A stretch of 64,000 nt of DNA from Enterococcus innesii (lineage in GTDB: Bacteria > Bacillota > Bacilli > Lactobacillales > Enterococcaceae): positions 496,001-560,000 of the forward strand of contig JAHHEN010000003.1 in the NCBI GenBank assembly GCA_018982785.1, written 5' to 3'. Of this stretch, positions 17,516-27,567 are shown piece by piece. The translations under genes were made by a program, and so were the position numbers. The notes under the pieces were generated by a model. The model was not told where the DNA came from, ran no database searches, and saw nothing but the letters and a program-made list of their open reading frames with translations. Each line of letters opens with the position of its first letter. Position 1 is the first letter of the stretch.

Positions 17516-17544
17516 ATTATACGTGATTCAGATGCTTATTTCAA
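17516..17544 (-). promoter_or_regulatory. Transketolase promoter
   Basis: Minus strand TTGAAA, 17 bp, TATAAT, about 35 bases before the ribosome site of tkt. Confidence 0.75.
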
Positions 17545-17567
17545 TAGCAATGAAAAGGAATTCACAA

Positions 17568-17807
17568 TTATCTGCCGTGGAGACCTTTTTTCTTCTGAAT
17601 CTCTTTCAATTTTTCTGGTGTCACATCAGAACCTTCAGGATCAACGATTTTCATTCCTTCGATATGGTGACGCATTCCTCCACGAAAGGCGGTTAAATAC
17701 TCTTCACGTAGAACTTTTTGTTCGTTCGTTTCTGCCTCGGTCAATCCTTCTGTTTTTTTCTTGTTGGCAAGTTCATTGATTCGAGCTAATTTTTCTTGAG
17801 ATAGCAT
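17568..17807 (-). CDS. DUF896 family protein (YnzC type)
   Basis: 79 residues, with AGGAGG upstream of ATG 17807. The helical N-terminus ([20 protein letters not shown]) and [26 protein letters not shown] match DUF896, small helical proteins of unknown biochemical role. In B. subtilis ynzC lies beside lexA-yneA and is part of the SOS cluster. Here it is divergent from lexA with the LexA box between them, so it may share SOS control. The box overlaps the lexA -35 and lies about 65 bp from this start. Confidence 0.9.
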   Translation of the reverse strand: MLSQEKLARINELANKKKTEGLTEAETNEQKVLREEYLTAFRGGMRHHIEGMKIVDPEGSDVTPEKLKEIQKKKGLHGR

Positions 17808-17873
17808 ATTCGTTCCTCCTTTTCCCTCTTGATTTTACTACAAACTAGCGAATAAAAACAATAGCGCAAAAAG

Positions 17874-17913
17874 CGAACATTTGTTTGAATATTCGATATA
17901 CCTATGGTACACT
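17874..17913 (+). promoter_or_regulatory. lexA promoter with overlapping LexA (SOS) box
   Basis: CGAAC-ATTT-GTTTG at 17874-17887 is one mismatch from the Firmicute LexA site CGAAC-N4-GTTCG. It overlaps the -35 TTGAAT (17885-17890), which is 17 bp from the -10 TACACT (17908-17913). This fits autorepression of lexA. Confidence 0.8.
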
Positions 17914-17943
17914 AATGTTATCAAATGAAAGAAGGTGTCAGTT

Positions 17944-18563
17944 TTGGCAAAACGAACAGAAAATCGACAAATCGAAATTCTTAAGTTCATTCATACCCGT
18001 GTCACTGAAAAAGGCTATCCGCCAACTGTTCGCGAAATTGGCGAAGCCGTTCAGTTATCTTCTACCTCAACTGTTCATGGCCATTTGTCCCGACTTGAAA
18101 AAAAGGGTTGATCTTACGAGATCCTACAAAACCCAGAGCCATTGAATTAACTGCTTCCGGTCTTGAAAAAATCGATGTTCAACCAGCATCCATTCCGATG
18201 CTTGGTGTCGTAACTGCGGGAGAACCGATTTTAGCAGTGGAAGATGCATCCGATTTCTTTCCGATTCCGCCAGATTTAGCAAATAGTACCGGCAGTTTGT
18301 TTATGTTGACGATCCGAGGAGAAAGTATGATTAATGCTGGCATCCTTGACGGCGATCAAGTGATCGTTCGCAAACAACAAAGTGCGCAAAATGGTGATAT
18401 CGTGATCGCTATGACAGATGAAGATGAAGCTACTTGCAAACGATTCTATAAAGAAAAGAATTACATTCGATTACAGCCAGAAAATGATTATTTAGAGCCC
18501 ATCATTTTGCCTGACGTAACGATTTTAGGATTAGTTGTTGGTTTGTATCGCCATCTGCTTTGA
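17944..18563 (+). CDS. lexA: LexA repressor (frameshifted in this copy)
   Basis: SOS repressor of about 206 residues with a TTG start at 17944 behind AAGGTG. The N-terminal winged helix reads [21 protein letters not shown]. The frame changes near 18105-18109: GGGTTG must gain one base to read [17 protein letters not shown]. The C-terminal protease domain is intact: the Ala-Gly cleavage site in VVTAGEPI, the serine in GESMINAGI, and the lysine in ATCKRF. A LexA box covers its promoter, and a second pair lies just downstream, before the next gene. The frameshift is most simply a sequence error, although loss of LexA would derepress the SOS regulon. Confidence 0.92.
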
Positions 18564-18619
18564 TTCTAATCGGCCTACCTAGGAAATCTTCGTACTTGCG
18601 AAGATTTTTTTCTTTCCTC

Positions 18620-18669
18620 TTTACAAACCGAACAAACATTCGTATAATAGGTATACAAACATAAGTTCG
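18620..18669 (+). promoter_or_regulatory. Strong promoter with two LexA boxes, before a small membrane protein gene
   Basis: The -35 TTTACA (18620-18625) and -10 TATAAT (18643-18648) are exactly 17 bp apart. CGAACAAACATTCG (18629-18642) lies in the spacer and differs from CGAAC-N4-GTTCG at one position. A second site, CAAACATAAGTTCG (18656-18669), covers the expected transcription start and also has one mismatch. Two operators on a near-consensus promoter indicate tight LexA repression and strong induction after DNA damage. Confidence 0.8.
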
Positions 18670-18691
18670 TATTATTTAAGGAGTGAATGAG

Positions 18692-18904
18692 ATGAAAGCA
18701 GTTCGTCGATTTGGTTTTATGTTGTGGGTATTATTGATGGGTATCGTTATTGGCTATTTTGGCGTTCTAAGTGCTGTTCTGATTTTTTGTCCTCTAATGA
18801 TGCTTTGGTTCATGCTATGGGATGAAAAGAAATTCCGGCAAGCAGAGCGCAAACGTAACCGTCATTATTATCATGATCATGATTTTTATCGGTATGAACC
18901 ATGA
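18692..18904 (+). CDS. LexA-controlled small membrane protein, unknown function
   Basis: 70 residues from ATG 18692, with AAGGAG 8 bases upstream; the GTG at 18683 is too close to that site. A basic start (MKAVRRF) is followed by two hydrophobic segments (about residues 8-24 and 26-44). A charged region (DEKKFRQAERKRNRH) leads to a His/Asp/Tyr-rich tail. There is no LysM domain, so it is not a YneA ortholog. It occupies the place next to lexA where Bacillus has yneA, the SOS division inhibitor. An SOS-induced regulator of division or the envelope is a reasonable guess from position and control, not from homology. Confidence 0.8.
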   Translation: MKAVRRFGFMLWVLLMGIVIGYFGVLSAVLIFCPLMMLWFMLWDEKKFRQAERKRNRHYYHDHDFYRYEP

Positions 18905-18923
18905 TCCTTTCTACATAAGCCTC

Positions 18924-18967
18924 AAAGCAGAAAAAAAGGACTCGTAAGAGTCCTTTTTTTCTGCTTT
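18924..18967. terminator. Bidirectional terminator between the SOS small gene and apt
   Basis: AAGCAGAAAAAAAGGACTC / GAGTCCTTTTTTTCTGCTTT is a long palindrome with A/T tracts on both strands, between two convergent genes. Confidence 0.9.
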
Positions 18968-19478
18968 AATATTCCATCAAGGTTTTGATTTCGACACCTT
19001 GGATTTTATCTCTTCCATGTAAATCCATTAGTTCGATCAAAAAGGCGCAGCCAACAACGATACCGCCTAATTTTTCTACGAGTTCAATTGTTGCTTTGAT
19101 CGTTCCGCCAGTTGCTAGTAGATCGTCACAGATCAAGACACGTTGTCCTGGTTTGATAGCATCGGCATGCAACGTCAAAACATCCACACCATACTCTTTT
19201 TCATACTCTGCTTCAATGGTTTCTCGTGGCAATTTGCCTTTTTTACGTACTGGAGCAAAGCCGACACCTAACTGGTACGCAACTGGACAACCAACGATAA
19301 ATCCGCGGGCTTCTGGTCCTACCACCATATCGATGCCTTTTTCTTGTGCATACTCAACGATCTGCTGTGTCGCATAACGATACGCTTCTCCATCAGCCAT
19401 TAACGGCGAGATGTCCCGAAAAATAATTCCCTCTTGGGGATAATCCGGAATACTAGCAATATACTCTTTTAAATCCAT
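18966..19478 (-). CDS. apt: Adenine phosphoribosyltransferase
   Basis: 170 residues, with AGGAGG before ATG 19478. The start [21 protein letters not shown] is typical of the family, and the PRPP-binding motif [13 protein letters not shown] is intact, as is GPEARGF. It converts adenine and PRPP to AMP in purine salvage. It lies 10 bases after recJ, the usual Firmicute recJ-apt pair. Confidence 0.97.
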   Translation of the reverse strand: MDLKEYIASIPDYPQEGIIFRDISPLMADGEAYRYATQQIVEYAQEKGIDMVVGPEARGFIVGCPVAYQLGVGFAPVRKKGKLPRETIEAEYEKEYGVDVLTLHADAIKPGQRVLICDDLLATGGTIKATIELVEKLGGIVVGCAFLIELMDLHGRDKIQGVEIKTLMEY

Positions 19479-19488
19479 TTTTTTCCTC

Positions 19489-21789
19489 CTAGACTGTCAA
19501 CCACTGACGCAGGGTTGATAAATCACTCATTAATAAAAATTCTTCTGTTTTGATCATTTTTTGTCGTTGCTGATACAAATGACTCTCTGTCAGCGGACGA
19601 GAAACAGGATCAGCCGTTTTATTCAAAACACCATCTTGTATTGTAACAAATTCCAGCTCAGAAAACACCTGAATCATGAAAATAAGTAATTTTTCTGGAA
19701 TTTTTAGATAGTCAGCAACCATCCTTAATTTGTAGCGAATATCCAAACGAGGTTGTTGCTTGATTAATTGAAAAAGCCGACCATATTGCTCTCTGGTGCC
19801 TACCCCATCTAAATAAGCATCTTCGGTCGAGTAAAACACAAACGCAATTCTTGAAGCATGAAGCGTTTGGATGATTTCTTTGATCACTGCAGGGTCAGTA
19901 GGACAATCTAAAAAGGCGATTTCTTGAAATTGAGCTTCATGAAACGTGTCTCTCAAGTTAGCCACTGAGTCGAATAAGATCGTTTGTCCACAAAACCCTT
20001 GTAGCTCTCGAGGAATTTTCTTATTGAAAACGACCCCTACTGTTTGATTTCCCAGAGAGACACCTTGCCGACTCCTTTTCGAACGGTAATCAAACAACTG
20101 CAGACCTTCCACAGCAAAATCATCCAACATCAACTGCGGTTTTTTGTTGCCATTCCATTCATTGATTGAAAGCTGACCGACGATCGACAGTCGATCATTT
20201 TCAAACTCTACTAAGTCTTTTCCAAAACCAAACCCAATCACATCTAGCTGTGTATTGTACTCATCAGTCATCACTAACTTCAAGTGTTGGTTTTCAGTAC
20301 CAATCTGGCGAGCATTTTGAGTCGATAGATTGGAAAAAAGAAATTTCGGTAACGGATTATCCGTGCCAAAAGGCGCTAAAACGTTTAAAGATTCAATAAA
20401 ATTGATCGATACTTCTGTCAATGGCAGTTCTTCATCAATTGTCAAGGGGATCCCTTGGCTAAGATCAATTCCATTTTCTTCCACATAGCGATTCATTTGG
20501 GCTTGTAGCATATCTAAATGATCGATGGGGATACTTAATCCAACTGCTGCATGATGGCCGCCAAAACTAGTAAACATGTCTTTCATCGTGGTCAACATTT
20601 CAAACAGATTCAACGCAGCAATACTTCTTCCTGATCCTTTTGCTAAGCCATTTTCTTTTTTGGTCAAAACGATCACAGGTTGTCCGGTACTTTGCATGAT
20701 TCGTCCGGCTACGATCCCTAAAACCCCTTCGTGCCAGTCATCACCTACGACTAGATGAACATGATTGGCAGGATCGATTTTTTCTTGCGCTTCTTTCATG
20801 ATTTCTTCAACGAAAGTTTTTCGCTGCTGATTAATCGTATCTAATGTCTTGGCTAAGGTTACTGCTTCTTCTTCATCAAATGTGGTTAACAAACGAACAG
20901 CAGGATTTGGGTCTTCCAAGCGGCCGATCGCATTAAGGCGCGGGCCAATAGCAAAACCAATGTCGGTTTCATTGACTGTTCGTTTTTTCAATCCACTGAT
21001 CGTCAGCAACTCATTCAAACCAAGCCGATCAGTTTGTTGGATCATTTTCAGGCCATTGCTGACTAGTAGTCGATTCTCATCTGTCAAAGAAACCATATCA
21101 GCAATCGTCCCAATTGCAACAAGATCAAGCAGTTCGACGGGCACTTCTTCTAATAAGGCGCACGCCACTTTAAATGCGACACCGACTCCTGCCAAATCAC
21201 CAAACGGATAGTTTCCTTCAGGATGACGAGGATGAACGATAGCAAAGGCTTCTGGGAGTTCTGCAGGAAGTTCGTGGTGATCCGTCACGATCACATCGAC
21301 GCCTTGTCCTTGAGCATAAGCAATCGCCTCATGTCCAGACACTCCGTTGTCAACAGTGATGATCAATTGTGTCCCTGCGGCAATTTTTTCTTGATAGACA
21401 GTTATATTGGGACCATAGCCATCTGTAAAACGGTTGGGCAGATAATACTCAGCCTCAGCCCCCAGCAGCTCCAGCGTTTCTTTTAATACGGTGGTGCTCG
21501 TAATCCCATCTGCATCATAGTCGCCATAAATCAAGATCTGCTCACCATTTAAAATGGCTTCATGGATTCGTTCCACGGCTTTATCCATATCATGAAAGAG
21601 AAACGGATCATGAAGGTATTGCAAATCAGTGGATAAAAAAGCGTCTAGCGCTTCTGCTGTTCGAATATTTCTTTGCCATAGCAATGCGCCGATCCGCTCA
21701 GGAATCTTTCTTGCTTGGATCAATTCTTTAAATTCAGGGGTAGCTTCGCTATCTTGCGGACGCACCCAATGAAAATTTGCACGTTTCAC
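19489..21789 (-). CDS. recJ: Single-stranded-DNA exonuclease RecJ
   Basis: About 766 residues from a GTG at 21789 ([11 protein letters not shown]), with AGGAG 7 bases upstream. The longer frame to 21831 lacks a ribosome site. DHH-family phosphoesterase motifs are [13 protein letters not shown] and [10 protein letters not shown], then [12 protein letters not shown]1 follows, with FGGHHAAVG near residue 410, and an OB-like region and the Firmicute C-terminal extension complete it. RecJ degrades single-stranded DNA 5' to 3' in recombination and repair. Operon with apt. Confidence 0.95.
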   Translation of the reverse strand: MKRANFHWVRPQDSEATPEFKELIQARKIPERIGALLWQRNIRTAEALDAFLSTDLQYLHDPFLFHDMDKAVERIHEAILNGEQILIYGDYDADGITSTTVLKETLELLGAEAEYYLPNRFTDGYGPNITVYQEKIAAGTQLIITVDNGVSGHEAIAYAQGQGVDVIVTDHHELPAELPEAFAIVHPRHPEGNYPFGDLAGVGVAFKVACALLEEVPVELLDLVAIGTIADMVSLTDENRLLVSNGLKMIQQTDRLGLNELLTISGLKKRTVNETDIGFAIGPRLNAIGRLEDPNPAVRLLTTFDEEEAVTLAKTLDTINQQRKTFVEEIMKEAQEKIDPANHVHLVVGDDWHEGVLGIVAGRIMQSTGQPVIVLTKKENGLAKGSGRSIAALNLFEMLTTMKDMFTSFGGHHAAVGLSIPIDHLDMLQAQMNRYVEENGIDLSQGIPLTIDEELPLTEVSINFIESLNVLAPFGTDNPLPKFLFSNLSTQNARQIGTENQHLKLVMTDEYNTQLDVIGFGFGKDLVEFENDRLSIVGQLSINEWNGNKKPQLMLDDFAVEGLQLFDYRSKRSRQGVSLGNQTVGVVFNKKIPRELQGFCGQTILFDSVANLRDTFHEAQFQEIAFLDCPTDPAVIKEIIQTLHASRIAFVFYSTEDAYLDGVGTREQYGRLFQLIKQQPRLDIRYKLRMVADYLKIPEKLLIFMIQVFSELEFVTIQDGVLNKTADPVSRPLTESHLYQQRQKMIKTEEFLLMSDLSTLRQWLTV

Positions 21790-21874
21790 CAAATCACTCC
21801 TAACTAGGATATTATAGCAAAGTTTATGCAAAAAGGAAAAACAACGAAAGAAACAATTTATTTTTTCATATCAC

Positions 21875-21916
21875 AAAAAAGAGCTTGCAGCGAATGATGC
21901 ACCTGCAAACTCTTTT
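21875..21916 (-). terminator. Terminator after the LapA-domain gene
   Basis: Minus strand AAAAGAGTTTGCAG / CTGCAAGCTCTTTTTT hairpin with a T tract. Confidence 0.8.
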
Positions 21917-21936
21917 CTTCATTACGCTCATGTATT

Positions 21937-22373
21937 CTAGGCTTGCGATTCAAAAGACTTCATTTCTTCATCGATCGTTGGCGGCGTTGAGGCACCTGCT
22001 GCACGGGATGAAAGTTGCGCTTCTTGATCGTCGAGTTGCTGCTGCCTAGCTGCTAACTCCGCCTGCTTGTTGGTATATTCTCGTTCCAAGGCTTCTCGTT
22101 GTTCTTGCAGAACTTTCTCGTTATTCGAGCGATAATCCGAGAGCTCTTTTCTCAATTGTTTTAGTTCTTTTTTTGACGGAACATTGCGCTTGTGGAAACC
22201 AGCAACAAAATCAATGCGCCTAACAAAGCAGAACCAATAATGACTAAGATCAATGGCGATTGAATCGTTGTGAAGCCAAAATTGATCGGAACAGTCATAT
22301 TGTTTGCAACCGCAAATAAAACGATCACTAAAATCAGTAAAATACCAACAATAACACGCCATTGATTTTTCAT
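21937..22373 (-). CDS. LapA-domain (DUF1049) membrane protein with coiled-coil tail (frameshifted)
   Basis: Start ATG 22373 (MKNQWRVIVGILL), with AGGAG 9 bases upstream. Two membrane helices (about residues 5-25 and 38-62) match the LapA_dom/DUF1049 family, and the frame then breaks in an A7 run (22168-22174). One more A gives FRQKKELKQLRKELSDYRSN, a continuous coiled coil to the stop at 21937, about 146 residues in all. LapA-domain proteins are widespread inner-membrane proteins linked to LPS or envelope assembly in Gram-negatives. The Firmicute role is not established. Confidence 0.8.
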
Positions 22374-22385
22374 GGGTTTCAACTC

Positions 22386-23174
22386 CTATTTTTTGTTGAA
22401 CATCGTTCCTGCCATATAATCCCCAATTGCAGGGAACAGTGTATAAAGTTTTGCAGCCGCCCCTAAAATATGTGGGCGATTGATTTCTCGTTTTGGATGA
22501 ATCATGGCTTTGACGATCGTTTGTGCCAATTTGTTTGGTTCAAGGACAAGGCTACCCACCGATGATAAGTAACTACCGCTAGGATCTGCTTGGTCAAAGA
22601 ATGCCGTTTCGATCGGCCCTGGATTGACTGTTGTTACGTTGATTCCCAGTGGTTTTAGTTCTAAACGTAATGCGTTAGAAAAACCAAGTACAGCAAATTT
22701 CGTTGCAGAGTAGACTGCCGTCTTCGGCGTAGCGATCTTACCCGCGATTGAAGCAACATTTATGATATGACCATGCTTTTGTTCAGCCATTTGAATCGCA
22801 ACTTGCTGAGTCAAAACCATCATCCCAAGCACATTGACTTCAAACATATTACGGATGACCGCAGGATCCATCTCGGTAAATTCTTGAAAGATCCCGTAGC
22901 CGGCATTATTGACAAAGACATCGATCTTTCCGACTTTCTCACTAATTTTTTCTAATAAGCGCGCCACGCTTTCAGGATTTGCTACGTCCAATTGAAACGC
23001 ATAAGCTTCTTTGCCGCTTAATTCCATGCATTGTTCTTTGACTTTCCCAATCAAATTTGTTCTGCGAGCACAAGTCACAACGATCGCACCACGTTTTGCG
23101 GCTTCATAACAGATTTGTTCGCCAAGTCCGGCAGAACCACCTGTTACAACGACAACTTTATTCTCCAAGTTCAT
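22386..23174 (-). CDS. Short-chain dehydrogenase/reductase (YqjQ-like)
   Basis: About 262 residues from ATG 23174 ([13 protein letters not shown]), which lies inside the rnz 3' end; AGAGGAAG precedes it. The NAD(P)-binding motif is [18 protein letters not shown] follows, and the catalytic set is S (INVASIAGK) and Y-x3-K (YSATK). It reduces or oxidises an unknown carbonyl or alcohol substrate. The rnz-SDR pair matches yqjK-yqjQ of Bacillus, supporting orthology, but the substrate is unknown there too. Confidence 0.88.
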   Translation of the reverse strand: MNLENKVVVVTGGSAGLGEQICYEAAKRGAIVVTCARRTNLIGKVKEQCMELSGKEAYAFQLDVANPESVARLLEKISEKVGKIDVFVNNAGYGIFQEFTEMDPAVIRNMFEVNVLGMMVLTQQVAIQMAEQKHGHIINVASIAGKIATPKTAVYSATKFAVLGFSNALRLELKPLGINVTTVNPGPIETAFFDQADPSGSYLSSVGSLVLEPNKLAQTIVKAMIHPKREINRPHILGAAAKLYTLFPAIGDYMAGTMFNKK

Positions 23175-24113
23175 CTGATTCTTCCTCTCCGGCAAAAGGG
23201 ATCTCGACAACATCAAAATCTTTGACGATCAACGTATTCGGAAATACTTCTTTTGCTTCATTTACTAAATTTGTAATATCTTTACCAACATAGCGCGCGC
23301 TGATATGGGTCAATAGCAAACGCTTGGCGTGAGCTTCTTGGGCCACTTCAGCAGCTTGGCGTGTCGTCGAATGAAAATAAGCGCGAGCCAGCTTGGCTTC
23401 TTCTTTGTTGAAGGTACTTTCATGCACTAATACATCCGCATCTTTCGCTAAAAGCACGGCGTTTTGACATTTACGCGTATCACCTAATATTGCCAAGATC
23501 CGACCCTTTTTCGCTTGACCTAAGAAATCAGCCCCATTGATTTGACGTCCATCGTCGAGGGTAACTACTTCACCTTTTTTAAACGTCCAAAGACGGGACC
23601 TGGTTTCAGACCAAGTTCAAGCAATGCTTGCACTTGCAATTCCCCTTGATGGCTTGCTTCAACAATACGATAACCAAAACTATCAATGCCGTGATCAAGG
23701 GGCAGACAAGATACCTCAAATTGCTGATCTTTAAAAAGAATTCCTTCTTCTTCAATCTCGAAAAAATGCAATGGATAGCTGACTTTCGTCTGGGAAATCC
23801 GCAAAACGGTTTGAATGTATGCTTTGATTCCCTTTGGTCCATAAATCTCTAGAGGTGTGTCGCCCCCTTGAAAGGAGCGGCTGCTGATCAATCCCGGCAA
23901 CCCATAGATATGGTCACCATGAAGATGAGTGATAAAGATTTTTTCAATCTTTCGTGGTCGAATTGTAGAATGCAAAATCTGCATTTGGGTCCCTTCGCCA
24001 CAATCAAAAAGCCAAACGGCATTCCGTTCATCTAAGAGTCGTAACGCAATGCTGGTCACGTTTCGATGTTTTGCAGGCACTCCCGCACCTGTTCCTAAAA
24101 ATTCTAATTCCAT
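23158..24113 (-). CDS. rnz: Ribonuclease Z (frameshifted)
   Basis: About 318 residues from ATG 24113 ([13 protein letters not shown]), with GGAAAG upstream. This metallo-beta-lactamase enzyme makes tRNA 3' ends. The metal motif [13 protein letters not shown] is intact, and [25 protein letters not shown] and LLTHISARY follow. The frame breaks in an A6 run (23575-23580). One more A restores [20 protein letters not shown] through the junction. It overlaps the start of the SDR gene. Confidence 0.92.
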
Positions 24114-24185
24114 AAGCTTCTTTCCTTTCATCTCTTCCCAATTTTAGCGGAAAAGAAATCAAGTTGCAATTGAAGCTTGCGGTTT

Positions 24186-24761
24186 TTATTTCTCAGATTG
24201 GCGATCTTCTGCGTCATTATGAGAGTTTTTCCAGTCCTCTTGAACCCGTGCTTTGGTGGATTCTTCGACTTTCTTAGCTGTTTCAATCTCTGCTTCCACT
24301 TCATCGTAGTCAAAGCGCGTGATATCGCCGCCTAATTCATTCATGATCAATTGATTCAAAGGACGATTGTCTTCTTCATCGGCGATCAATAATAACCCGG
24401 TATCACCTACACCAATTTGATTTCCGACGTGTTCAAAAAGCATTTGCGCATTTTGGATCTCTTTTGCATCACGAGTAGCACCGATCATACTGCCGCCAAA
24501 CCAGCCCAGCATGATTCCTAAAGGTCCGCCTAACACACCAACGAGCATCCCGATCAAACCACCAGTTGATGTCTTATTGTTCCCAGTAAAATCAAGAAAG
24601 TCCTCGACTTTAAATTGATGCACACCTTCATTGGTGTGGGTAAGGACCGCCATTTGTTCTCCTTTAATCTTTCGTTCCATATGCATCCGTTTCACTTCAG
24701 AAAAGGCTTGATACGCTTTGGCACTAGCATCAAAGTTCATTACAATGACTCGTTTTGACAT
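24186..24761 (-). CDS. DUF1269-like protein with glycine-rich membrane segment
   Basis: 191 residues, with AAAGGGAG before ATG 24761. After an N-terminal alpha/beta start (MSKRVIVMNFDASAKAYQ) comes a Gly-rich hydrophobic stretch (GGLIGMLVGVLGGPLGIMLG, about residues 67-95), then a soluble domain with VGDTGLLLIADEED and an acidic, charged C-terminal tail. This is the pattern of DUF1269 proteins, whose role is unknown. The gene stands alone on the same strand as rnz. Confidence 0.75.
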   Translation of the reverse strand: MSKRVIVMNFDASAKAYQAFSEVKRMHMERKIKGEQMAVLTHTNEGVHQFKVEDFLDFTGNNKTSTGGLIGMLVGVLGGPLGIMLGWFGGSMIGATRDAKEIQNAQMLFEHVGNQIGVGDTGLLLIADEEDNRPLNQLIMNELGGDITRFDYDEVEAEIETAKKVEESTKARVQEDWKNSHNDAEDRQSEK

Positions 24762-24831
24762 AAAAATCGCTCCCTTTGGTTTATTTGTTCTTTTCTTTAT
24801 TTTAACAGTAAATCATTTAAATGAAAAAAGA

Positions 24832-24885
24832 AACCAAAAAGACTGCTGATCATTGATTTCTTAGAGAAAATCAATGATCAACAGC
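24832..24885 (-). terminator. Terminator after obgE
   Basis: Minus strand GCTGTTGATCATTGATTT / AAATCAATGATCAGCAG long stem followed by CTTTTTGG. Confidence 0.85.
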
Positions 24886-24941
24886 CATAACCACTTCAAC
24901 TATGAAGGATTTTTTTTTACAAATGATGTTCTTTTAAACGC

Positions 24942-26255
24942 TTATTCGACAAACTCGAATTCAAAATTACCGATACGCACGATGTCGCCGTCTTTGGCAC
25001 CTCGCGCACGCAATGCTTCATCAACACCCAATCCACGCAATTGACGTGCAAAGCGCATCACGGTCTCATCGTGATCAAAGTTCGTCATTTGGAATAGTTT
25101 TTCGATTTTCTCACCGCTCAAGATCCAAGTTGCATCAGGATCGCGATCGATTGAAAACTCCGGCTCATCCGATTGGAAGCCGTAATGAACCACATCTTCT
25201 TCGATTTCTTCATCGTACAAGAGGAACTCAGGAGTGACTTCCAATAAATCCGCTGTCGCATTCAGCAAGGCATCGATTCCCTTACGAGTGACACCAGAGA
25301 TTGGGAAAATCATTGGTTCATCCGCGAACTCATCCGTTTTTTCTTTTGCCAACTGCTCTTTGAAAAGGGCTAAGTTTTCTTCAGCATCTGGCATATCCAT
25401 CTTATTGGCAACGATGATCTGTGGGCGCTCTAGTAAGCGCAAGTTGTGGGTCGACAATTCATTGTTAATGGACAAATAGTCCTCGTATGGATCGCGCCCT
25501 TCCATGCCACTCATATCGATCACATGTAAGATGACCCGCGTCCGTTCGATATGACGTAAAAACTGAGTCCCTAAACCAACACCTTGCGAAGCACCTTCGA
25601 TCAACCCTGGCAGATCGGCTACTGCAAAACTACGACCATCAGTGGTCGTTACCATGCCTAAATTTGGCACCAGTGTTGTAAAATGATACGCACCGATTTT
25701 TGGCCGAGCAGAGGAAATCACAGAGAGTAATGTGGACTTCCCAACCGAAGGGAAACCAACTAAACCAACATCTGCTAAGACTTTTAATTCGAGCTCGATT
25801 TTTCTTTCTTGACCGGGTTCCCCGTTCTCAGCTAATTCTGGTGCTGGGTTTTTCGGAGAGGCAAACCGAATGTTCCCGCGGCCGCCCCGCCCGCCTTTTG
25901 CGATCACTAATGTTTGACCTTGCTCAATCAAATCCCCTAATAAGGCTCCTGTTTCAGCATCACGGACGGTGGTACCTTGGGGCACTTTGATGTAAGTATC
26001 ATCTGAGCCACGGCCGTGCATTCCTTTACTCATGCCGTTTTCCCCGGGTTGTGCTTTAAAATGACGATTAAAGCGGAAATCCATTAATGTACGCAAACCT
26101 TCGTCTACGACTAAAATGACATCACCACCACGTCCGCCGTCACCACCTGCGGGTCCGCCGTCTGGGACATATTTCTCTCGGCGAAAAGCAACCATTCCGT
26201 CGCCGCCTTTTCCTGCTTTGACATCGATTGTCACTTGATCTAAAAACATGGACAT
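24942..26255 (-). CDS. obgE: GTPase Obg
   Basis: 437 residues, with GGAGG before ATG 26255. The glycine-rich Obg fold ([16 protein letters not shown] and [11 protein letters not shown], residues 1-158) precedes the G domain: [11 protein letters not shown] (G1), [10 protein letters not shown] (G3) and NKMDMPD (G4). The C-terminal OCT domain of Gram-positive Obg follows (residues ~360-437). Obg is an essential ribosome-associated GTPase acting in large-subunit assembly and stress response. The gene is intact and monocistronic. Confidence 0.97.
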   Translation of the reverse strand: MSMFLDQVTIDVKAGKGGDGMVAFRREKYVPDGGPAGGDGGRGGDVILVVDEGLRTLMDFRFNRHFKAQPGENGMSKGMHGRGSDDTYIKVPQGTTVRDAETGALLGDLIEQGQTLVIAKGGRGGRGNIRFASPKNPAPELAENGEPGQERKIELELKVLADVGLVGFPSVGKSTLLSVISSARPKIGAYHFTTLVPNLGMVTTTDGRSFAVADLPGLIEGASQGVGLGTQFLRHIERTRVILHVIDMSGMEGRDPYEDYLSINNELSTHNLRLLERPQIIVANKMDMPDAEENLALFKEQLAKEKTDEFADEPMIFPISGVTRKGIDALLNATADLLEVTPEFLLYDEEIEEDVVHYGFQSDEPEFSIDRDPDATWILSGEKIEKLFQMTNFDHDETVMRFARQLRGLGVDEALRARGAKDGDIVRIGNFEFEFVE

Positions 26256-26435
26256 TATTTGTCCTCCATTCTTTTTTTACTACCTTCTATACTTTTTGAT
26301 TATCAGTTATCTCACCTTAAGTGGTTACTATTTCTCTAATAAGAAAGTCTATTTTATTGTAACGACCGAAACGCCTTTTGTCTATCTTTTCTCATGGGTT
26401 TCCATAAGAAATCGTGAATTCTTAAGGGTTATTCT

Positions 26436-26464
26436 TTGACAGTCACATCAAATCGTAGCAAACT
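26436..26464 (+). promoter_or_regulatory. Candidate gap promoter
   Basis: TTGACA (26436-26441) is perfect, but the best -10 at 17 bp is CAAACT, so the assignment is tentative. The remaining obgE-gap spacer (26256-26503) is AT-rich and shows no other clear element. Confidence 0.4.
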
Positions 26465-26503
26465 TTTAAGTGTACCAGACACAATTAAAGGAGGAAACAA
26501 GAA

Positions 26504-27514
26504 ATGACAGTAAAAGTTGGAATCAATGGTTTTGGACGAATTGGACGTTTGGCTTTTCGTAGGATCAAAGAAGTTTCTGCCGATATTGAAGTTGTGGCAA
26601 TCAATGATTTAACAAGCCCCGTCATGTTAGCACACTTGTTGCAATTTGACTCGACCCATGGCACTTACCCTGGCACTGTAACTGCAACGGATAATGCTAT
26701 CGTTGTCGATGGCAAAGAAACCAGAGTGTATGCCGAACCAGACGCAAGTAAAATTCCTTGGGCAAAAGAAAATGGCGTCGATATCGTTTTAGAATGTACG
26801 GGTTTTTACACTTCCGCAGAAAAAGCCCAGGCTCATCTTGATGCAGGTGTCAAACGAGTGGTCATTTCCGCTCCCGCCGGCAATATGAAAACGATCGTAT
26901 ACAATGTTAACTCCGACACGTTAACACCAGATGATACTATCATATCCGCAGGCTCTTGTACGACCAACTGTCTAGCTCCGATGGCCTACTTTTTGAATGA
27001 AGAATTTGGGATCGAAGTTGGTACGATGACGACAGTTCATGCGTATACTTCTACTCAAATGCTATTGGATGGTCCTGTAAAAGGCGGAAACTTAAGAGCC
27101 GCTCGGTCCGCTGCAGACAACACGATCCCTCACTCAACGGGTGCCGCCAAAGCAATCGGTTTGGTTATCCCAGAATTAAATGGCAAATTACAAGGCCACG
27201 CCCAACGGGTTCCGGTCGTCGATGGTTCTTTAACAGAATTAGTCTCAATTTTGAAAACCAAAGTAACCGCCGATGAAGTCAATGAAGCCATCAGAAAACA
27301 CACCGTCGATAATCCGTCATTCGGTTACGATGACCGTGAGATCGTCTCGGGTGATGTCATTGGTACCACTCAAGGTTCTATCTTTGACCCGACGCAAACA
27401 GAAGTGACTACTGCCGGCGATTTCCAATTGGTGAAAACCGTCGCTTGGTATGATAATGAATATGGCTTTACTTGCCAGATGATTCGTTTACTCGAAGAAT
27501 TTGCTCGTTTGTAA
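26504..27514 (+). CDS. gap: Glyceraldehyde-3-phosphate dehydrogenase, type I
   Basis: 336 residues, with AAAGGAGG upstream. The NAD-binding start is [14 protein letters not shown], the catalytic cysteine sits in [12 protein letters not shown], and the catalytic histidine in [10 protein letters not shown]. It makes 1,3-bisphosphoglycerate in glycolysis, or runs in reverse. It is not followed by pgk-tpi-eno and not preceded by a cggR-like gene, so it is a solitary copy. Enterococci are known to carry a second gap in the glycolytic operon; this would be the extra one. ASKIPWA sits in the cofactor-binding half, and I cannot call NADP preference from sequence alone. Confidence 0.95.
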   Translation: MTVKVGINGFGRIGRLAFRRIKEVSADIEVVAINDLTSPVMLAHLLQFDSTHGTYPGTVTATDNAIVVDGKETRVYAEPDASKIPWAKENGVDIVLECTGFYTSAEKAQAHLDAGVKRVVISAPAGNMKTIVYNVNSDTLTPDDTIISAGSCTTNCLAPMAYFLNEEFGIEVGTMTTVHAYTSTQMLLDGPVKGGNLRAARSAADNTIPHSTGAAKAIGLVIPELNGKLQGHAQRVPVVDGSLTELVSILKTKVTADEVNEAIRKHTVDNPSFGYDDREIVSGDVIGTTQGSIFDPTQTEVTTAGDFQLVKTVAWYDNEYGFTCQMIRLLEEFARL

Positions 27515-27528
27515 GTCAATGAGTAGGC

Positions 27529-27567
27529 AAAAAGTGCCGGTTCTGAAAAAAGAACCGGCACTTTTTT
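27529..27567. terminator. Bidirectional terminator between gap and the alpha/beta hydrolase
   Basis: AAAAAGTGCCGGTTC / GAACCGGCACTTTTT is a strong palindrome with T tracts on both strands. Confidence 0.92.

Noticed and set aside
17885-18145. Plus-strand ORF of 86 codons over the lexA start
   Set aside because: Different frame from lexA; its apparent openness ends where the lexA frameshift lies.
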